From Pseudomonadota bacterium (GTDB lineage: Bacteria > Pseudomonadota > Gammaproteobacteria > Pseudomonadales > Moraxellaceae), in assembly GCA_021851865.1 (NCBI GenBank), contig JAJZBU010000001.1:62001-126000 (forward strand): DNA of 64,000 bases. Reading direction: 5' to 3'. Shown piece after piece: positions 56,717 to 64,000 of this stretch (within the stretch, counting starts at the first letter, position 1; each line of letters opens with the position of its first letter). The notes below the pieces were generated by a model. It worked only from the letters and a program-made list of their open reading frames with translations, searched no databases and was not told where the DNA came from. Position numbers and translations under genes: made by a program.

Positions 56717-57436
56717 ATGGGGCAGGCTATGAGCTATAAAACGCCGCCGGTTCGGTATGATCAGCGTCTGCTCGAGCAGCATGCCGTACTCGTCAAGCGT
56801 ATTGCCCACCATCTGATGGCGCGATTGCCCAGTTCTGTCGCCGTTGATGACCTGATTCAAGCGGGTATGATCGGTCTGATGGAAGCTTTGCAGAAGTATG
56901 ACGCCGCCCGTGGCGCCAGCTTCGATACCTATGCTGGCATCCGTATCCGAGGCGCCATGCTCGATGAGGTGCGTCGCTCTGACTGGGCGCCACGTTCGGT
57001 ACATCGCCAGGGGCGTGAAGTCGGTGAGGCCATTCGCCGCCTTGAGCATCGCCTCGGACGGGCGCCGGCCGAGCGTGAGATCGCCGCCGCGATGGATTTG
57101 TCGCTGGAGGAGTATCATCAGATCCTGCATGACAGCGTGGCGTCACGTCTGTTCAGCTTCGATGCGCTGATCGAGGAGGGAGGGCAGCCGGTTCAGGAAG
57201 AGAAGGACTTGGTGGTCGATGAAGTGACGCAGACAGCGATGCGTCAGGCTCTGGCAGAAGCGATTACTCAGCTGCCTGAGCGCGAGGCACTGGTTCTATC
57301 GCTCTATTATGATGAAGAACTCAATCTCAAGGAGATCGGTGAAGTTCTTGGGGTGAGTGAGTCTCGCGTCAGTCAGATCCATTCGCAGGCAGTAGCGCGC
57401 TTACGCGCGCGCTTGTCGGGGTGGCGGCCGGCTTGA
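56717..57436 (+). CDS. fliA: Sigma factor FliA (sigma-28)
   Basis: Sigma factor for late flagellar and chemotaxis genes. It has 239 residues: sigma region 2 (DDLIQAGMIGLMEALQKYD), RIRGAMLDEVRRSDWAPRSV, and region 4 (LPEREALVLSLYYDEELNLK and GVSESRVSQIHSQAV). The start may be 56717 or the ATG 12 nt later (MSYKTPP); both have G-rich sequence upstream. Confidence 0.96.
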   Translation: MGQAMSYKTPPVRYDQRLLEQHAVLVKRIAHHLMARLPSSVAVDDLIQAGMIGLMEALQKYDAARGASFDTYAGIRIRGAMLDEVRRSDWAPRSVHRQGREVGEAIRRLEHRLGRAPAEREIAAAMDLSLEEYHQILHDSVASRLFSFDALIEEGGQPVQEEKDLVVDEVTQTAMRQALAEAITQLPEREALVLSLYYDEELNLKEIGEVLGVSESRVSQIHSQAVARLRARLSGWRPA

Positions 57437-57522
57437 GGGTATGATGGGGGCTGGCGAGATGCCAGGATGCTTCTAGACTGAGTTGAGGTTTTGGCGCCAG
57501 GCGCATGAATGGGGAGGTGGCC

Positions 57523-57915
57523 TTGGACAAAAATATGAAGATTCTGATCGTCGACGATTTTTCGACGATGCGCAGAATCATCAAGAATCTTCTGCGAGAT
57601 CTGGGTTTTACCAATACGGCGGAGGCGGATGATGGTCAGACGGCCTTGCCCATGATGCAGAGCACGCATTTTGATTTTGTCGTCACCGACTGGAACATGC
57701 CCGGCATGACCGGCATCGACCTGTTGCGTGCCATGCGCGCCGATGCGCGTCTGGCCACGGTGCCCGTTCTGATGGTGACGGCCGAGGCGAAGCGTGAGCA
57801 GATCATCGAAGCGGCCCAGGCCGGGGTGAATGGTTATGTGGTCAAACCTTTCACAGCCCAGGTGCTCAAGGAAAAGATCGAGAAGATCTTTGAACGTATC
57901 GATGCCAGCAAGTAA
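57523..57915 (+). CDS. cheY: Chemotaxis response regulator CheY
   Basis: 130 residues: [20 protein letters not shown], the phosphorylated Asp56 in [17 protein letters not shown] and the KPF motif near the C-terminus. The TTG at 57523 is chosen because GGGAGG ends 5 nt before it and it gives [12 protein letters not shown], as in other polar flagellates; GTG at 57517 and ATG at 57535 remain possible. It is the first gene of the chemotaxis part; phosphorylated CheY binds the FliM N-terminus. Confidence 0.95.
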   Translation: MDKNMKILIVDDFSTMRRIIKNLLRDLGFTNTAEADDGQTALPMMQSTHFDFVVTDWNMPGMTGIDLLRAMRADARLATVPVLMVTAEAKREQIIEAAQAGVNGYVVKPFTAQVLKEKIEKIFERIDASK

Positions 57916-57947
57916 GACTGGTGAGCAAGTTATTCGGAGTTCAAGGC

Positions 57948-58751
57948 ATGAGCACCCCGCACGAAACAACTCTCAGCGACAGAGATCTCGATACGAGCGC
58001 GCAGATGATGGAGTACGCTCGCCAGCTGATGCAGAGTCTCGAGCAAGGGCAGTCGCTGGAGGCCATGAAGATCATTCATGATCTCAACAAATTTAGAGAT
58101 CAACGTCTTTTCGCAGAAGTCGGGCGGCTGACCCGCACCCTCCATGATGCCATCGTCAATTTCCATCTCGACGGCGAGATGCAAGCCATCGACGAGCAGG
58201 ACGAACAGGAGATGTCGCGGATGCGCGATGCCTCCGATCGTCTCAACTACGTCATCACGATGACCGACAGGGCGGCGAACAAGACCATGGATTTGCTGGA
58301 GACGACCCTGCCTGTCCTCGAACGGCTGCATCTCAATGCCCGCGAGTTGCGTCCGCAGTGGCAGAAGTTGATGCGGCGCGAGATGCAGGCCAGCGAGTTC
58401 AGGGAATTGTACGGACGTATCGATGCCTTCCTCGCCTCGGCGGCGCAGGATGCCCATGATCTGAAGTCTCTGCATAACGACATTGTCGTTGCACAGGACT
58501 ATCAGGACCTGACCGGGCAGGTGATCAAACGTGTCATCTCCTTGGTCAAGGAGGTCGAGGACAGTCTGGTCAAACTGGTGAAGATGGCTTCCCAGGTCGA
58601 CAGTATCGCGGGCATCTCGCACCAGCAGCCATTGCGTGAATTGAGCGCGCGCGATCGACTGGCCGGCCCTGTGGTCAATCCGGAGGTGGCCAAAGATTCG
58701 GTCAGTGGCCAGGATGAAGTCGACGACCTGCTGTCCAGCTTGGGCTTTTAG
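57948..58751 (+). CDS. cheZ: CheY phosphatase CheZ
   Basis: 267 residues, mostly a long helical hairpin. The catalytic region is QDYQDLTGQVIKRVI, with the acidic residue and Gln that attack phospho-CheY. The C-terminal CheY-binding tail ends QDEVDDLLSSLGF. The ATG at 57948 has GGAG 8 nt upstream and is preferred to a GTG at 57921. Confidence 0.94.
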   Translation: MSTPHETTLSDRDLDTSAQMMEYARQLMQSLEQGQSLEAMKIIHDLNKFRDQRLFAEVGRLTRTLHDAIVNFHLDGEMQAIDEQDEQEMSRMRDASDRLNYVITMTDRAANKTMDLLETTLPVLERLHLNARELRPQWQKLMRREMQASEFRELYGRIDAFLASAAQDAHDLKSLHNDIVVAQDYQDLTGQVIKRVISLVKEVEDSLVKLVKMASQVDSIAGISHQQPLRELSARDRLAGPVVNPEVAKDSVSGQDEVDDLLSSLGF

Positions 58752-58762
58752 GAGCAGCATTT

Positions 58763-60841
58763 ATGGCTTTGGACGCTGATGACGAAATTCTTCAAGACTT
58801 TCTCATTGAAGCTGGAGAAATTCTCGAACGCTTATCAGAGCAGCTCGTCGAACTGGAAAACAATCCGGCTGACAAGGCGCTATTGAACGCCATTTTTCGT
58901 GGCTTTCATACGGTCAAGGGCGGGGCGGGTTTTCTCCAGCTCGATGCCTTGGTTGAAGTCTGTCATGCCGCCGAAAATCTTTTTGATCTGCTACGCAATG
59001 AAAAGCTGCAGATGAATGCAGGGGTGATGGATGTCATCCTGCAGGCTCTGGACACGGTCAATGCCATGTTTCGCCAGGTGCAATCGCATCAGGATCCGTC
59101 GCCAGCTGCACCGAGCTTGCTCGAGGCCCTGCATCGTCTCGCCCAAGGTGGAAGCCCGGCACCAGCACCGGCACCAGCACCGGCACCAGCACCAGCACCG
59201 GCACCAGCACCGGCACCAGCACCGGCACCGGCACCGGATCTCATCAGCGATGAAGAGTTTGAGTCCCTGCTCAATGCTTTGCACGACACGCCGGCCGCTG
59301 ATGCAGCGTCACCCCAGGTGAAGACAGCGAAGGCCGCCGATGACGAGATCAGTGAAGCTGAATTCGAAGCTCTGCTCGATCAGCTGCACTCCAAGCCTGC
59401 CGCGGTAACCAAGACTGCTCCGGCGGCGGCAGCTCCGGCAGCGACGAAGAGCTCGGACGAGATGACGGAGTCCGAGTTCGATGCTTTGCTGGATACCCTG
59501 CAAGCGAAAAAAGCCCCGGCCGCGCCGGTGCCGGCGCACGTCACTTCGGTGGATGCGCCAGCGGCAGCGCTGTCGTCGCGGCCGTCGTCGCCAGTGTTGC
59601 CTGACAAGGTCGCGGAGAAGGTGGCGGAGAAGGCTCCTGACAGGGCGCCGGCGACCGCTGATGTGGCGGCGGATGCAGCGACGGTGCGGGTCGATACCAA
59701 GCGACTCGACGACATCATGAACATGGTCGGTGAGCTTGTCCTGGTGCGTAATCGTCTGGTGCGTCTGGGGGTGAACACGGCGGACGAGGACATGGCCAAG
59801 GCCGTTGCCAACCTCGATGTGGTGACGGCGGATCTGCAGATGGCGGTCATGAAGACGCGTATGCAGCCGATCAAGAAGGTCTTTGGGCGTTTCCCCCGGG
59901 TGGTGCGCGATCTCGCGCGCAACTTGAAAAAAGAGGTCGAACTCGAGCAGATCGGGGAGGAAACTGATCTCGATAAGAATCTGGTCGAAGCTCTCGCCGA
60001 TCCCCTCGTGCATCTGGTGCGCAATGCTGTCGATCACGGCATCGAGATGCCGGCCCTGCGTGAATCGCGCGGTAAAGCGCGAGTCGGCCGTATCGTTCTG
60101 TCGGCGCAGCAGGAGGGCGACCATATCATCTTGTCGATCAGCGATGATGGTGCCGGCATGGATCCCAGCAAGCTGAGAGACAAGGCGGTCGAGAAAGGGT
60201 TGATGGATGAGGATGCGGCTGCGCGTCTATCGGATAGTGAAGCTTTTAACCTGATCTTTTATCCCGGTTTTTCGACCAAGGATGAGATCTCGGACATCTC
60301 CGGCCGTGGCGTTGGGATGGATGTGGTCAAGACCAAGATTTCCCAGCTCAATGGTAGCATCGATATTCATTCCGTCCTTGGCACTGGCACTGAGATTGCC
60401 ATCAAGGTTCCTCTGACCCTGGCGATCATGCCGACCTTGATGATCATGCTCGGGCAGCAGACTTTCGCCTTGCCACTGGCGTCGGTGAATGAGATTTTCC
60501 ATATGGATGTGTCGCGGAAGAATGTCGTCGATGGTCAGGACGTGCTCATCGTGCGCGAGAAGGCGTTGCCCTTGTTCTATCTCAAGCGTTGGCTGGTGCC
60601 CAATGAAAGCAGTCAGCTGCATGGGGATAATGCCCACGTCGTCATCGTCAATGTCGCTTCCAAGAAAATTGGTTTTGTCGTCGATCAACTGATCGGACAG
60701 GAGGAAGTGGTCATCAAACCCCTCGGCTTGATGCTGCAGGGAACGCCGGGTATCGCCGGTGCGACGATCACCGGTGATGGGCGCATCGCGATGATACTCG
60801 ATGTACCCAGCATGCTGCGCCATTATGCCAATCGACTCTAG
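58763..60841 (+). CDS. cheA: Chemotaxis histidine kinase CheA
   Basis: 692 residues. The Hpt domain has the phosphorylated His49 in FHTVKGGAGFLQL. A Pro-Ala tract (about 131-158) is followed by three copies of an acidic motif, D-E-x-x-E-x-E-F-x-x-L-L (about 160, 194, 233), then P3 dimerisation, the HATPase domain (VRNAVDHGIEMP, DDGAGMDP, GRGVGMDVVKTKI), and a CheW-like P5 domain at the C-terminus. The canonical single P2 CheY-binding domain is not evident; the acidic repeats occupy its place. Confidence 0.95.
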   Translation: MALDADDEILQDFLIEAGEILERLSEQLVELENNPADKALLNAIFRGFHTVKGGAGFLQLDALVEVCHAAENLFDLLRNEKLQMNAGVMDVILQALDTVNAMFRQVQSHQDPSPAAPSLLEALHRLAQGGSPAPAPAPAPAPAPAPAPAPAPAPAPAPDLISDEEFESLLNALHDTPAADAASPQVKTAKAADDEISEAEFEALLDQLHSKPAAVTKTAPAAAAPAATKSSDEMTESEFDALLDTLQAKKAPAAPVPAHVTSVDAPAAALSSRPSSPVLPDKVAEKVAEKAPDRAPATADVAADAATVRVDTKRLDDIMNMVGELVLVRNRLVRLGVNTADEDMAKAVANLDVVTADLQMAVMKTRMQPIKKVFGRFPRVVRDLARNLKKEVELEQIGEETDLDKNLVEALADPLVHLVRNAVDHGIEMPALRESRGKARVGRIVLSAQQEGDHIILSISDDGAGMDPSKLRDKAVEKGLMDEDAAARLSDSEAFNLIFYPGFSTKDEISDISGRGVGMDVVKTKISQLNGSIDIHSVLGTGTEIAIKVPLTLAIMPTLMIMLGQQTFALPLASVNEIFHMDVSRKNVVDGQDVLIVREKALPLFYLKRWLVPNESSQLHGDNAHVVIVNVASKKIGFVVDQLIGQEEVVIKPLGLMLQGTPGIAGATITGDGRIAMILDVPSMLRHYANRL
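59157..59238 (+). repeat. Hexanucleotide repeat in cheA encoding a Pro-Ala tract
   Basis: About 13 units of GCACCA or GCACCG in tandem. It encodes alternating Ala-Pro between the Hpt domain and the first acidic motif. The repeat keeps frame if units are gained or lost. Confidence 0.92.
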
Positions 60842-60850
60842 TGTGTGCTG

Positions 60851-61882
60851 ATGTTGCGCATTCTGGTGGTCGATGATTCGAGTTTTGCTCGTCGCCGGAT
60901 TCGACAGGTTCTGGCTCAGGCTCAGGACATCGTCGTGGTTGGAGAAGCCGGCGATGGTCGTGAGGCGGTCGAGATGGCAGCGCGTCTGCAGCCGGATCTG
61001 ATCACCATGGACTATGAAATGCCGGTCATGGACGGCGTCTCTGCCTTGCAGCGCATACGTCAGCAGCGTCCGGTGCCGGTCATCATGATTTCCTCGTTGA
61101 CCTTTGCCGGGGCGCGGGTGACTTTGATGGCGCTGGAGGCGGGAGCTTCCGATTTCGTCGTCAAAAGCCAGATTGATGCCAAGGCGCAAGGACGGGTGTC
61201 GTTGATCGACAAGATCAGAGCCTTGTGTGCCGCACCGTCGCCGCCCCTGTCTCCGCACGCTCCGCCCCCCCCAACGGCGCCCGTGGCGAGTCCGCCGGCG
61301 GCGCAGGCGGGCTGGCAGCCGCGTTTGGTCATCATCGGTGCCTCGACGGGTGGCCCGCCCACGGTGCGTCAGGTGCTCGCCCCCTTGGGTAAGGATTTTC
61401 CTCTACCTATTCTGGTCGTTCAACATATGCCGGAGCGTTTCACCCGTGCCTTTGCTGAGCGGCTGCAGGAGAGTGGTCCATTGCCGGCACAGGAGGCCGT
61501 GGATCAGCAGGTCATGAAGGCCGGCCAGGTCTATGTCGCGCCAGGGGGGCGGCAGTTGTTGCTTGAGAGCGAGCAGGTCTTGCGGATGCGGGTGGTGCAG
61601 GAACCGACGGCACAGCTCTATCATCCCTCGCTCGATCTCACACTCGGCTCGGCGGCGAAGATGGTAGGAGCTAAGGTTCTGGTCCTGGTATTGACGGGGA
61701 TGGGCGATGATGGGGTGCGCGGAGGGCGTTTGCTGCGTCGTGCGGGCGGGCGTGTGTGGGCGCAGCAGGCAGATACTTGTGTCGTCAATGGTATGCCTCA
61801 GGCTATGCGTGATGCCGGTCTGGTCGATGCGGTGCTGCCCCCGGTGATGATGGGGCAGCGCTTGGCCCGGCAGGCCTGGTGA
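60851..61882 (+). CDS. cheB: Chemotaxis-type protein-glutamate methylesterase CheB
   Basis: 343 residues. The receiver domain has phosphorylated Asp54 in TMDYEMPVMDG. A Pro-rich linker is followed by the methylesterase domain with the triad Ser165 in GASTGGPP, His192 in VVQHMPE and Asp286 in GMGDDG. It demethylates receptors in adaptation. The ATG at 60851 is used; a GTG two codons upstream is possible, and neither has a strong ribosome binding site. Confidence 0.94.
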   Translation: MLRILVVDDSSFARRRIRQVLAQAQDIVVVGEAGDGREAVEMAARLQPDLITMDYEMPVMDGVSALQRIRQQRPVPVIMISSLTFAGARVTLMALEAGASDFVVKSQIDAKAQGRVSLIDKIRALCAAPSPPLSPHAPPPPTAPVASPPAAQAGWQPRLVIIGASTGGPPTVRQVLAPLGKDFPLPILVVQHMPERFTRAFAERLQESGPLPAQEAVDQQVMKAGQVYVAPGGRQLLLESEQVLRMRVVQEPTAQLYHPSLDLTLGSAAKMVGAKVLVLVLTGMGDDGVRGGRLLRRAGGRVWAQQADTCVVNGMPQAMRDAGLVDAVLPPVMMGQRLARQAW

Positions 61883-61892
61883 GGGAGCCGCT

Positions 61893-62642
61893 ATGGATAT
61901 TCTGAGCGTCATCGGCGTCTTGCTCGCCTTAGGTGCGATCATCGGTGGCAATTTTATCGAAGGCGGGCATCTTTCTGCTCTGGTCAATGTCTCGGCTGTT
62001 GTCATCGTCTTTGGTGGCACCGTGGGGGCGGCCTGTCTGCAGACGCCTTGGCGGACCATGCGACGTTGTTTGCGCATCGCCATCTGGGTCTTCAATCCGC
62101 CATCGACGCGCGCCAGTGCCCTGCTCGAGGATATTCTGTTGTGGAGCAATATTGCCCGGCGCGAGGGCTTGCTCGGATTGGAGGCCATCGCCGAACAACA
62201 GAGCGATCGTTTTTTTCAAAAAGGGCTACAGATGCTGGTCGATGGCTCCGAGCCTGCGGTGCTGCGCGAGGCCATGGAAAGTGAGATTTATCTGCGCCTG
62301 GAGACGGATATGGCGGCCGCTGGCGTTTTTGAGGCGATGGGCGGTTATGCCCCAACGGTAGGTATCCTCGGCGCCGTGATGGGTCTGATCCATGTCATGA
62401 GCCATCTGGCCGACCCATCCAAGTTGGGCGCGGGTATCGCTACGGCCTTCGTGGCGACCATCTATGGTGTCGGCTCGGCCAATCTTTTTTTCTTGCCTTT
62501 TGCCAGCAAGATCAAGAGTCAGGTGCAACAGCGTGCTCAATACATGGACATGCTGGTCGAGGGTCTGGTGGCCATCTCGGATGGCGAAAATCCACGTAAT
62601 ATCGAGCTGCGCCTGCAGTCTTATCTGGCACAGGAGCGTTAG
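61893..62642 (+). CDS. motC: Flagellar stator protein MotC (MotA/PomA family)
   Basis: Proton or sodium channel subunit of the motor stator. It has 249 residues with four transmembrane segments: two at the N-terminus and two around GGYAPTVGILGAVMGLIHVM, the conserved proton-path region. The length and location after cheB match MotC of Pseudomonas. The coupling ion cannot be decided. Confidence 0.92.
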   Translation: MDILSVIGVLLALGAIIGGNFIEGGHLSALVNVSAVVIVFGGTVGAACLQTPWRTMRRCLRIAIWVFNPPSTRASALLEDILLWSNIARREGLLGLEAIAEQQSDRFFQKGLQMLVDGSEPAVLREAMESEIYLRLETDMAAAGVFEAMGGYAPTVGILGAVMGLIHVMSHLADPSKLGAGIATAFVATIYGVGSANLFFLPFASKIKSQVQQRAQYMDMLVEGLVAISDGENPRNIELRLQSYLAQER

Positions 62643-62643
62643 G

Positions 62644-63384
62644 ATGCGTCGCCGACCGGCTCCCCATGGACACGTCAATCATGAGCGCTGGCTGGTCTCT
62701 TACGCCGACTTTATCACCCTGCTCTTCGCTTTTTTTGTGGTCATGTATGCGATCTCCTCGGTCAATGAAGGTAAGTACAAAATCCTCTCGGCGACGTTGA
62801 AGAACGTTTTTGAAACGCAGCCGACGTCGAACAAGCCGATCTCCCTACTGCATGGGCAAGATGGTTCGGCCGGCCATCCCAATGCCTCCGCCAGTGACGA
62901 CCAGCGCAAGGTTTTGGTGCAGGTACAAGAGCAGATGCAGGCGAATTTACAAAAGGAGGTGCGGGCGCATCAGATCAGCATCATCGATCATGGCGCATGG
63001 CTGGAGGTGGATATCCGCAGCGAACTTCTGTTTGACAGCGGCAGTGCCGTGATCAATCAAGGCGCGCTAGCCCTTCTGGCAAAAATTGCTGATCAACTGG
63101 CGGGAATGCATAATGCGCTGCGCATCGCCGGCTATACCGACAATCAACCTATCATCAGCCCCATTTATCCGAGCAACTGGGAGTTGTCAGCGGCGCGGGC
63201 GGTCTCGGTGCTGCGCTTCTTCTCTGAACGGGGCGTAGCTGAATCGCGCATGGCGGCGATTGCCTATGGAGAATTTCATCCTGTGGCCGATAACAATACT
63301 GAGACGGGCCGGCAACAGAATCGCCGGGTCATGGTCGCCATCTCGGCGACGCCCCAGGATCCCTTGTCGCCTTTTCAGCCATGA
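62644..63384 (+). CDS. motD: Flagellar stator protein MotD (MotB/PomB family)
   Basis: 246 residues: one transmembrane helix with the channel aspartate (SYADFITLLFAFFVVMYAIS), and an OmpA-like peptidoglycan-binding domain (RIAGYTDNQPI, NWELSAARAVSVLRFF, NRRVMVAI). It starts one base after the motC stop, with AGGAG upstream. Partner of MotC. Confidence 0.94.
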   Translation: MRRRPAPHGHVNHERWLVSYADFITLLFAFFVVMYAISSVNEGKYKILSATLKNVFETQPTSNKPISLLHGQDGSAGHPNASASDDQRKVLVQVQEQMQANLQKEVRAHQISIIDHGAWLEVDIRSELLFDSGSAVINQGALALLAKIADQLAGMHNALRIAGYTDNQPIISPIYPSNWELSAARAVSVLRFFSERGVAESRMAAIAYGEFHPVADNNTETGRQQNRRVMVAISATPQDPLSPFQP

Positions 63385-63540
63385 AGGATTCTTCTGGCGC
63401 AGGATGTTTTATCGGTATGTGCGTAAAACTAAGACCCTGTCGTTTCCCTAGACCCTGTTCTTTTCAGGGGTTGGGCAGGGATGTCAGCATGCAGTCATGT
63501 TGGGGCGAAGGCTGTCTAAGATGACCGTATCAGGAGGACC
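63385..63540. other. Spacer after motD, possibly the left end of an IS200/IS605-type element
   Basis: No gene is seen. It contains a small hairpin CCCTG-N7-CAGGG (63453-63469) and a 9-bp direct repeat AGACCCTGT at 63432-63440 and 63450-63458. IS200/IS605 ends carry such hairpins, but I cannot place the left boundary. Confidence 0.4.
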
Positions 63541-63594
63541 GTGACCTTGGCCATCAAGACCTTAAAAGTTCGAGAGCGTGACCTGCATGCCAAG

Positions 63595-63617
63595 GCTCTT
63601 GCCGCACCGGCAAGAGC
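63595..63617. repeat. Perfect hairpin in the TnpB remnant
   Basis: GCTCTTGCCG-cac-CGGCAAGAGC: 10-bp perfect stem with a 3-nt loop. Confidence 0.85.
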
Positions 63618-63660
63618 GGTGAACTTTGTTGGGAACGACCTGTTGCTTGAGAACGACCTG

Positions 63661-63786
63661 AATGAATGCGAAGGCTCCAGCTGGAGCCTTCGTGATATGC
63701 CCCCCTATACCACCGTCACCACCATCCTCGCGCTCGAACATGAGCGTCTGGTAGCAGGAATCTCCGTCCTTTAGGGGGGGTGTCAA
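63661..63786 (+). ncRNA. Candidate omega-RNA-like right end of the IS200/IS605 element
   Basis: After the palindrome, the segment ends TCCGTCCTTTAGGGGGGGTG followed by TCAA. This resembles right ends of IS200/IS605 elements (a stem with a CTTTAG loop and a terminal TCAA). Such ends are transcribed as the guide RNA of TnpB, with the guide taken from flanking DNA, here the parC start. No expression evidence; the nuclease is gone. Confidence 0.35.
63669..63692. repeat. Perfect 24-bp palindrome in the TnpB-element right end
   Basis: CGAAGGCTCCAG is followed directly by its reverse complement. In TnpB elements the right end encodes the omega RNA scaffold, and this could be one of its stems. Confidence 0.85.
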
Positions 63787-63788
63787 TC

Positions 63789-64000
63789 ATGCAAAAATGG
63801 ACGGTCGCCAATCAGAAAGGTGGAGTGGGTAAAACCACCACGGTGATCACTTTGGCCGGGTTGCTGGCCGAGGCGGGCCAGCGTGTGCTCATGGTCGATA
63901 TGGATCCACAGGCTTCCCTGACTCAGTATCTCGGACAAAATTGCGAGCTGCCGCATCTGTTCGGTTTGTTCCGCGATCGCCAGGATCTCAATGCTGAACG
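63789..64000 (+). CDS. parC: ParA-like ATPase ParC of the chemotaxis cluster (partial, N-terminal 70 residues)
   Basis: The visible part starts [20 protein letters not shown] with a deviant Walker A, and has [14 protein letters not shown]. In Vibrio and Pseudomonas the ParA-like gene after motD is ParC, which places chemotaxis arrays at the cell pole with ParP; that context supports the call over a chromosome-partition ParA. The run of seven G at 63774-63780 serves as ribosome binding site, 8 nt before the ATG. It runs off the window. Confidence 0.85.
   Translation, partial: MQKWTVANQKGGVGKTTTVITLAGLLAEAGQRVLMVDMDPQASLTQYLGQNCELPHLFGLFRDRQDLNAE

Larger units (their letters stand above)
63541..63774 (+). 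pseudogene. TnpB-like (IS200/IS605) remnant, N-terminus fused to right-end sequence
   Basis: A frame of 77 codons from GTG 63541 (AGGAGG 4 nt upstream). The first ~30 residues (IKTLKVRERDLHAKALAAPA, then RAVNFV) resemble the N-terminus of TnpB-family RNA-guided nucleases of the KTLKVRVKDKHA...VNFVWNY type. The RuvC and zinc-finger parts are absent. The second half is encoded by hairpin-rich sequence that I read as the element's right end. Recognition is from memory of the family, so moderate confidence. Confidence 0.5.

Noticed and set aside
57437-57522. Sigma-54 or sigma-28 site before cheY
   Set aside because: GG/GC pairs in this gap do not have the 10-bp spacing, and no GCCGATAA-like -10 is present.
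59157-59238. Regular short repeats as a possible CRISPR array
   Set aside because: Units are 6 bp without spacers and encode a Pro-Ala linker inside cheA.
63562-63786. Minus-strand frame of 74 codons opposite the TnpB remnant
   Set aside because: The plus strand has the better ribosome binding site and the TnpB-like N-terminus; the minus frame matches nothing I know.

Overview
The window is a stretch of a gammaproteobacterial chromosome with moderately high GC. The evidence is a rne-rluC divergon, LexA with canonical CTGT-N8-ACAG operators, the map-glnD-dapC-dapD and rpsB-tsf-pyrH-frr-uppS-cdsA-dxr-rseP-bamA-skp-lpxD-fabZ-lpxA-lpxB-rnhB-dnaE-accA order, and a polar-flagellum and chemotaxis cluster laid out as in Pseudomonas and Vibrio (flhF, fleN, fliA, cheY, cheZ, cheA, cheB, motC, motD, parC). 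Three promoter sequences of the sigma-54 type in that cluster fit a polar, FleQ/RpoN-type hierarchy. I cannot name the genus.

Layout. 1-4743: rne (leftward, cut by the window edge), then rluC, a HAD phosphatase and an SppA-type peptidase, all overlapping. 4708-6556: lexA with an overlapping flavoprotein gene behind it, both leftward. 6781-12577: two proteins of unknown role, topA, two small unknowns, a LOG-family protein and an L,D-transpeptidase. 12586-12848: a tRNA-Val/tRNA-Asp operon with consensus promoter and terminator. 12855-16652: a large PilZ-DUF1631-GGDEF-EAL protein. 16666-19083: a PhnA-like gene, then an island of IS remnants around a HEPN toxin whose nucleotidyltransferase antitoxin is cut off, ending at tRNA-Arg. 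19170-24671: leftward map-glnD-dapC-dapD, coupled by three stop/start overlaps.

24706-45587 is one long rightward block for translation, isoprenoid, phospholipid, outer-membrane and lipid A synthesis. It includes rseP, bamA and skp, then lpxD-fabZ-lpxA-lpxB, rnhB and dnaE. A three-gene glycolipid cassette (GtrB-like transferase, GtrA-like flippase, ChbG/NaxD-like deacetylase) sits between dnaE and accA.

45632-64000 is the flagellar and chemotaxis cluster: fliK, fliL-fliM-fliN-fliO-fliP-fliQ-fliR-flhB, flhA-flhF-fleN-fliA, then cheY-cheZ-cheA-cheB-motC-motD. Between motD and the partial parC at the right edge lies what looks like a deletion derivative of an IS200/IS605 (TnpB) element. Its right end appears to supply the ribosome binding site of parC.

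Most of the window is conserved core genome. The less usual parts are the IS/HEPN island at tRNA-Arg, the TnpB remnant in the chemotaxis operon, the PilZ-DUF1631-GGDEF-EAL protein, the glycolipid cassette, and the unknown genes between lexA and topA. All functional statements come from reading the sequence and from family knowledge; no database search was run.
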